From positions 1 to 6,957 of the forward strand of contig CABUAL010000099.1 of NCBI GenBank assembly GCA_902489515.1: DNA of 6,957 bases. Direction: 5' to 3'. The position numbers and the translations under genes were made by a program. The stretch comes from an uncultured Collinsella sp. Its GTDB lineage: Bacteria > Actinomycetota > Coriobacteriia > Coriobacteriales > Coriobacteriaceae. The notes below the pieces were generated by a model. The model did no database searches. It was given only the letters and a program-made list of their open reading frames with translations, and was not told the DNA's origin. Of the stretch, positions 5,544 to 6,957 are shown one piece after another. How positions within the stretch are numbered: the stretch's first letter is position 1; each line of letters opens with the position of its first letter.

Positions 5544-6905
5544 TTGCAGATGGCGTTGCCTGCGGCGCGCGGCGCAGAGGGTGCTGGTGAGAACGCTCCG
5601 GTGCCAGCCGCCCGTACTGCGGCCCTGACACTGGCGCTGGTCGCACCGCTGCGCGAGTGCATGGCCCGCGAGAATGCCGCTAACGTGTTCGATGGGATCG
5701 AGATGCCGCTCGTTCCGGTACTTGCCAAGATGGAGCGCGCGGGCATGCTCGTGGATCCCGATCGGCTGCGCAGCCTGTCCGAGGGTCTGGCGACCCAGAT
5801 CACCGAGGTCGAGCGCAGCATTCGTGATCTGGCAGGCGACGAGACCTTTAACATCGGCAGCCCCATGCAGCTCTCGCACGTGCTGTTTGATGTTATGGGG
5901 CTTCCGACCAAGGGCCTAAAAAAGACCAAGCGCGGCTACTATTCGACCAACGCCAAGGTGCTGAGCGACCTTGCCCGCGACCACGAGATCGTGCGCCTGA
6001 TTTTGGACTGGCGTGAGAAGTCCAAGATTAAGTCGACCTATCTGGACACGCTAGGTCCGCTGCGCCGTGGTGACGGGCGTGTGCACACCACGTACAACCA
6101 GACCATCACCGCGACGGGGCGTTTGTCCTCGAGCGACCCCAACCTGCAGAACATTCCGACGCGCTCCGAGCTCGGCCGCACGGTCAAGACGGCGTTCAGC
6201 GCGGGCGAGGGGTCGCTGTTCCTGGCCGTCGACTACTCGCAGATCGAGCTGCGCCTGCTCGCGCATCTCTCGGGTGACGAGCACTTGGTGCGCGCCTTTA
6301 ACGAGGGTGAGGACTTCCATGCCGAGACGGCCGCGCGCGTGTTTGGCGTGCCGGTGTCCGAGGTAACGCCCGACTTGCGCAGTCGCGCCAAGGCCGTGAA
6401 CTTTGGCATCGTGTATGGTCAGCAGGCCTATGGTCTGTCGCAGTCGCTGCATATCTCGATGGCCGAGGCGCGCGACATGATTGATCGCTACTACGAGGCC
6501 TACCCGGGTGTGCGCACGTTCCTCGACAACGTGGTGGCGCGTGCCAAGCAGACGGGCTATGCCGAGACCATGTATGGCCGCAGACGCCATATTCCCGAGC
6601 TCAAGGCCAAAAACCCACAGCTCCGCGGCTTTGGTGAGCGCACGGCCATGAACCACCCCATGCAGGGCACCGCCGCCGACATCATCAAGATCGCCATGGC
6701 CCGCGTAAGCCGCCGCCTGGAAGAAGAGGGTTTTGCCGCCCACATGATCTTGCAGGTACACGACGAACTGGACTTTGAGTGCCCCGTCAACGAAGTCGAG
6801 CGCCTGACCGCCATGGTCCAAGACGTTATGGAACACGTCGTAGACCTACGCGTACCCCTAATCGCCGAAGCTTCGACTGGAGTGACCTGGGCAGACGCCA
6901 AGTAA
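5544..6905 (+). CDS. polA: PolA C-terminal fragment: polymerase domain
   Basis: Pol I-like sequence starts in this frame at about 5478 (RAAYLLDSDRSEFDEAYLADTYLQ), but the first possible starts are TTG 5544 and ATG 5550, neither with a Shine-Dalgarno, so separate translation is doubtful. Numbering from TTG 5544 (453 residues): VFDGIEMPLVPVL at 48-60 opens the polymerase part; TGRLSSSDPNLQNIP at 191-205; motif A VDYSQIELR with catalytic Asp230; motif B (O helix) with Arg279, Lys283, Phe287 and Tyr291; GERTAMNHPMQGTAADIIK at 364-382; motif C LQVHDELDF with Asp407 and Glu408. All are intact. Phe287 at the E. coli Phe762 position predicts discrimination against dideoxynucleotides. The exonuclease III motif YxxxD is replaced (Pro and Thr at the Tyr and Asp positions), again indicating no proofreading. 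The polymerase would be functional if produced, either by a corrected sequence or by internal initiation. Confidence 0.9.
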   Translation: MQMALPAARGAEGAGENAPVPAARTAALTLALVAPLRECMARENAANVFDGIEMPLVPVLAKMERAGMLVDPDRLRSLSEGLATQITEVERSIRDLAGDETFNIGSPMQLSHVLFDVMGLPTKGLKKTKRGYYSTNAKVLSDLARDHEIVRLILDWREKSKIKSTYLDTLGPLRRGDGRVHTTYNQTITATGRLSSSDPNLQNIPTRSELGRTVKTAFSAGEGSLFLAVDYSQIELRLLAHLSGDEHLVRAFNEGEDFHAETAARVFGVPVSEVTPDLRSRAKAVNFGIVYGQQAYGLSQSLHISMAEARDMIDRYYEAYPGVRTFLDNVVARAKQTGYAETMYGRRRHIPELKAKNPQLRGFGERTAMNHPMQGTAADIIKIAMARVSRRLEEEGFAAHMILQVHDELDFECPVNEVERLTAMVQDVMEHVVDLRVPLIAEASTGVTWADAK

Positions 6906-6957
6906 GGGCACGACCACAATTCCAAAGTAACCAAAACCAGAAGGACGCCCCTCATCA

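Larger units (their letters stand above)
4175..6905 (+). pseudogene. polA: DNA polymerase I, frameshifted
   Basis: Taken as one gene this encodes 5'-nuclease, an inactive 3'-5' exonuclease-like domain and the family A polymerase, which together remove RNA primers and fill gaps in replication and repair. The frame changes once: Pol I-like sequence runs in one frame from 4175 to about 5479, then in the +1 frame from about 5478 to the TAA at 6903-6905. Restoring two bases in the GC run at 5478-5482 would give an uninterrupted 910-residue protein, a normal Pol I length, reading DSTRAAYLLDSDRSEFDEAYL across the junction. No other break is seen and every catalytic motif survives in both halves, so the lesion is recent or is a sequencing error. 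The two reading frames are described separately. Confidence 0.85.

Noticed and set aside
6906..6957. A terminator or start of another gene after polA
   Set aside because: No stable stem with a T-run is seen, and the minus-strand frame starting at 6955 is antisense to polA.

Overview
The window is chromosomal, gene-dense and GC-rich (about 60 percent by eye). It looks like housekeeping DNA from a high-GC Gram-positive gut bacterium. My best guess is a member of the Coriobacteriia such as Collinsella, from the style of the ThiC, M18 peptidase and Pol I proteins; this is recognition by eye, not a database result. I see no phage, transposase, CRISPR, tRNA or rRNA.

Layout. Positions 1-973 (minus strand) hold the first 324 codons of thiC, the HMP-phosphate synthase of thiamine synthesis; its 3' end lies beyond the left edge. 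Just upstream, about 981-1072 on the minus strand, is a TPP riboswitch whose last conserved bases also form the thiC Shine-Dalgarno. Divergent from it, 1145-1660 (plus) encodes a 171-residue single-pass membrane protein that I do not recognise. Convergent with that gene is yaaA (1701-2510, minus), the peroxide-stress protein. Upstream of yaaA on the same strand is an M18 metallo-aminopeptidase (2611-4008, minus). The 100 bp between these two minus-strand genes is mostly a 67-nt imperfect palindrome followed by a T-run, placed almost against the yaaA ribosome-binding site. A divergent intergenic region (4009-4174) carries a perfect 10-bp inverted repeat and leads to polA (4175-6905, plus), DNA polymerase I. 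The last 52 bases after polA hold nothing I can identify.

The most notable points are two. First, polA is broken: the reading frame shifts near position 5480, inside the inactive 3'-5' exonuclease-like domain, which separates an intact 5'-nuclease part from an intact polymerase part. A 2-nt loss in a GC run explains the junction best, and a sequencing error is a real alternative. Second, the palindrome between the aminopeptidase and yaaA looks like a terminator or a dispersed repeat, and it leaves little room for a separate yaaA promoter.

The genes do not form one pathway. They are unlinked core functions (cofactor synthesis, oxidative stress, peptide turnover, DNA repair and replication). 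I found no convincing new multi-gene system here; the regulatory DNA and the polA lesion deserve the attention.
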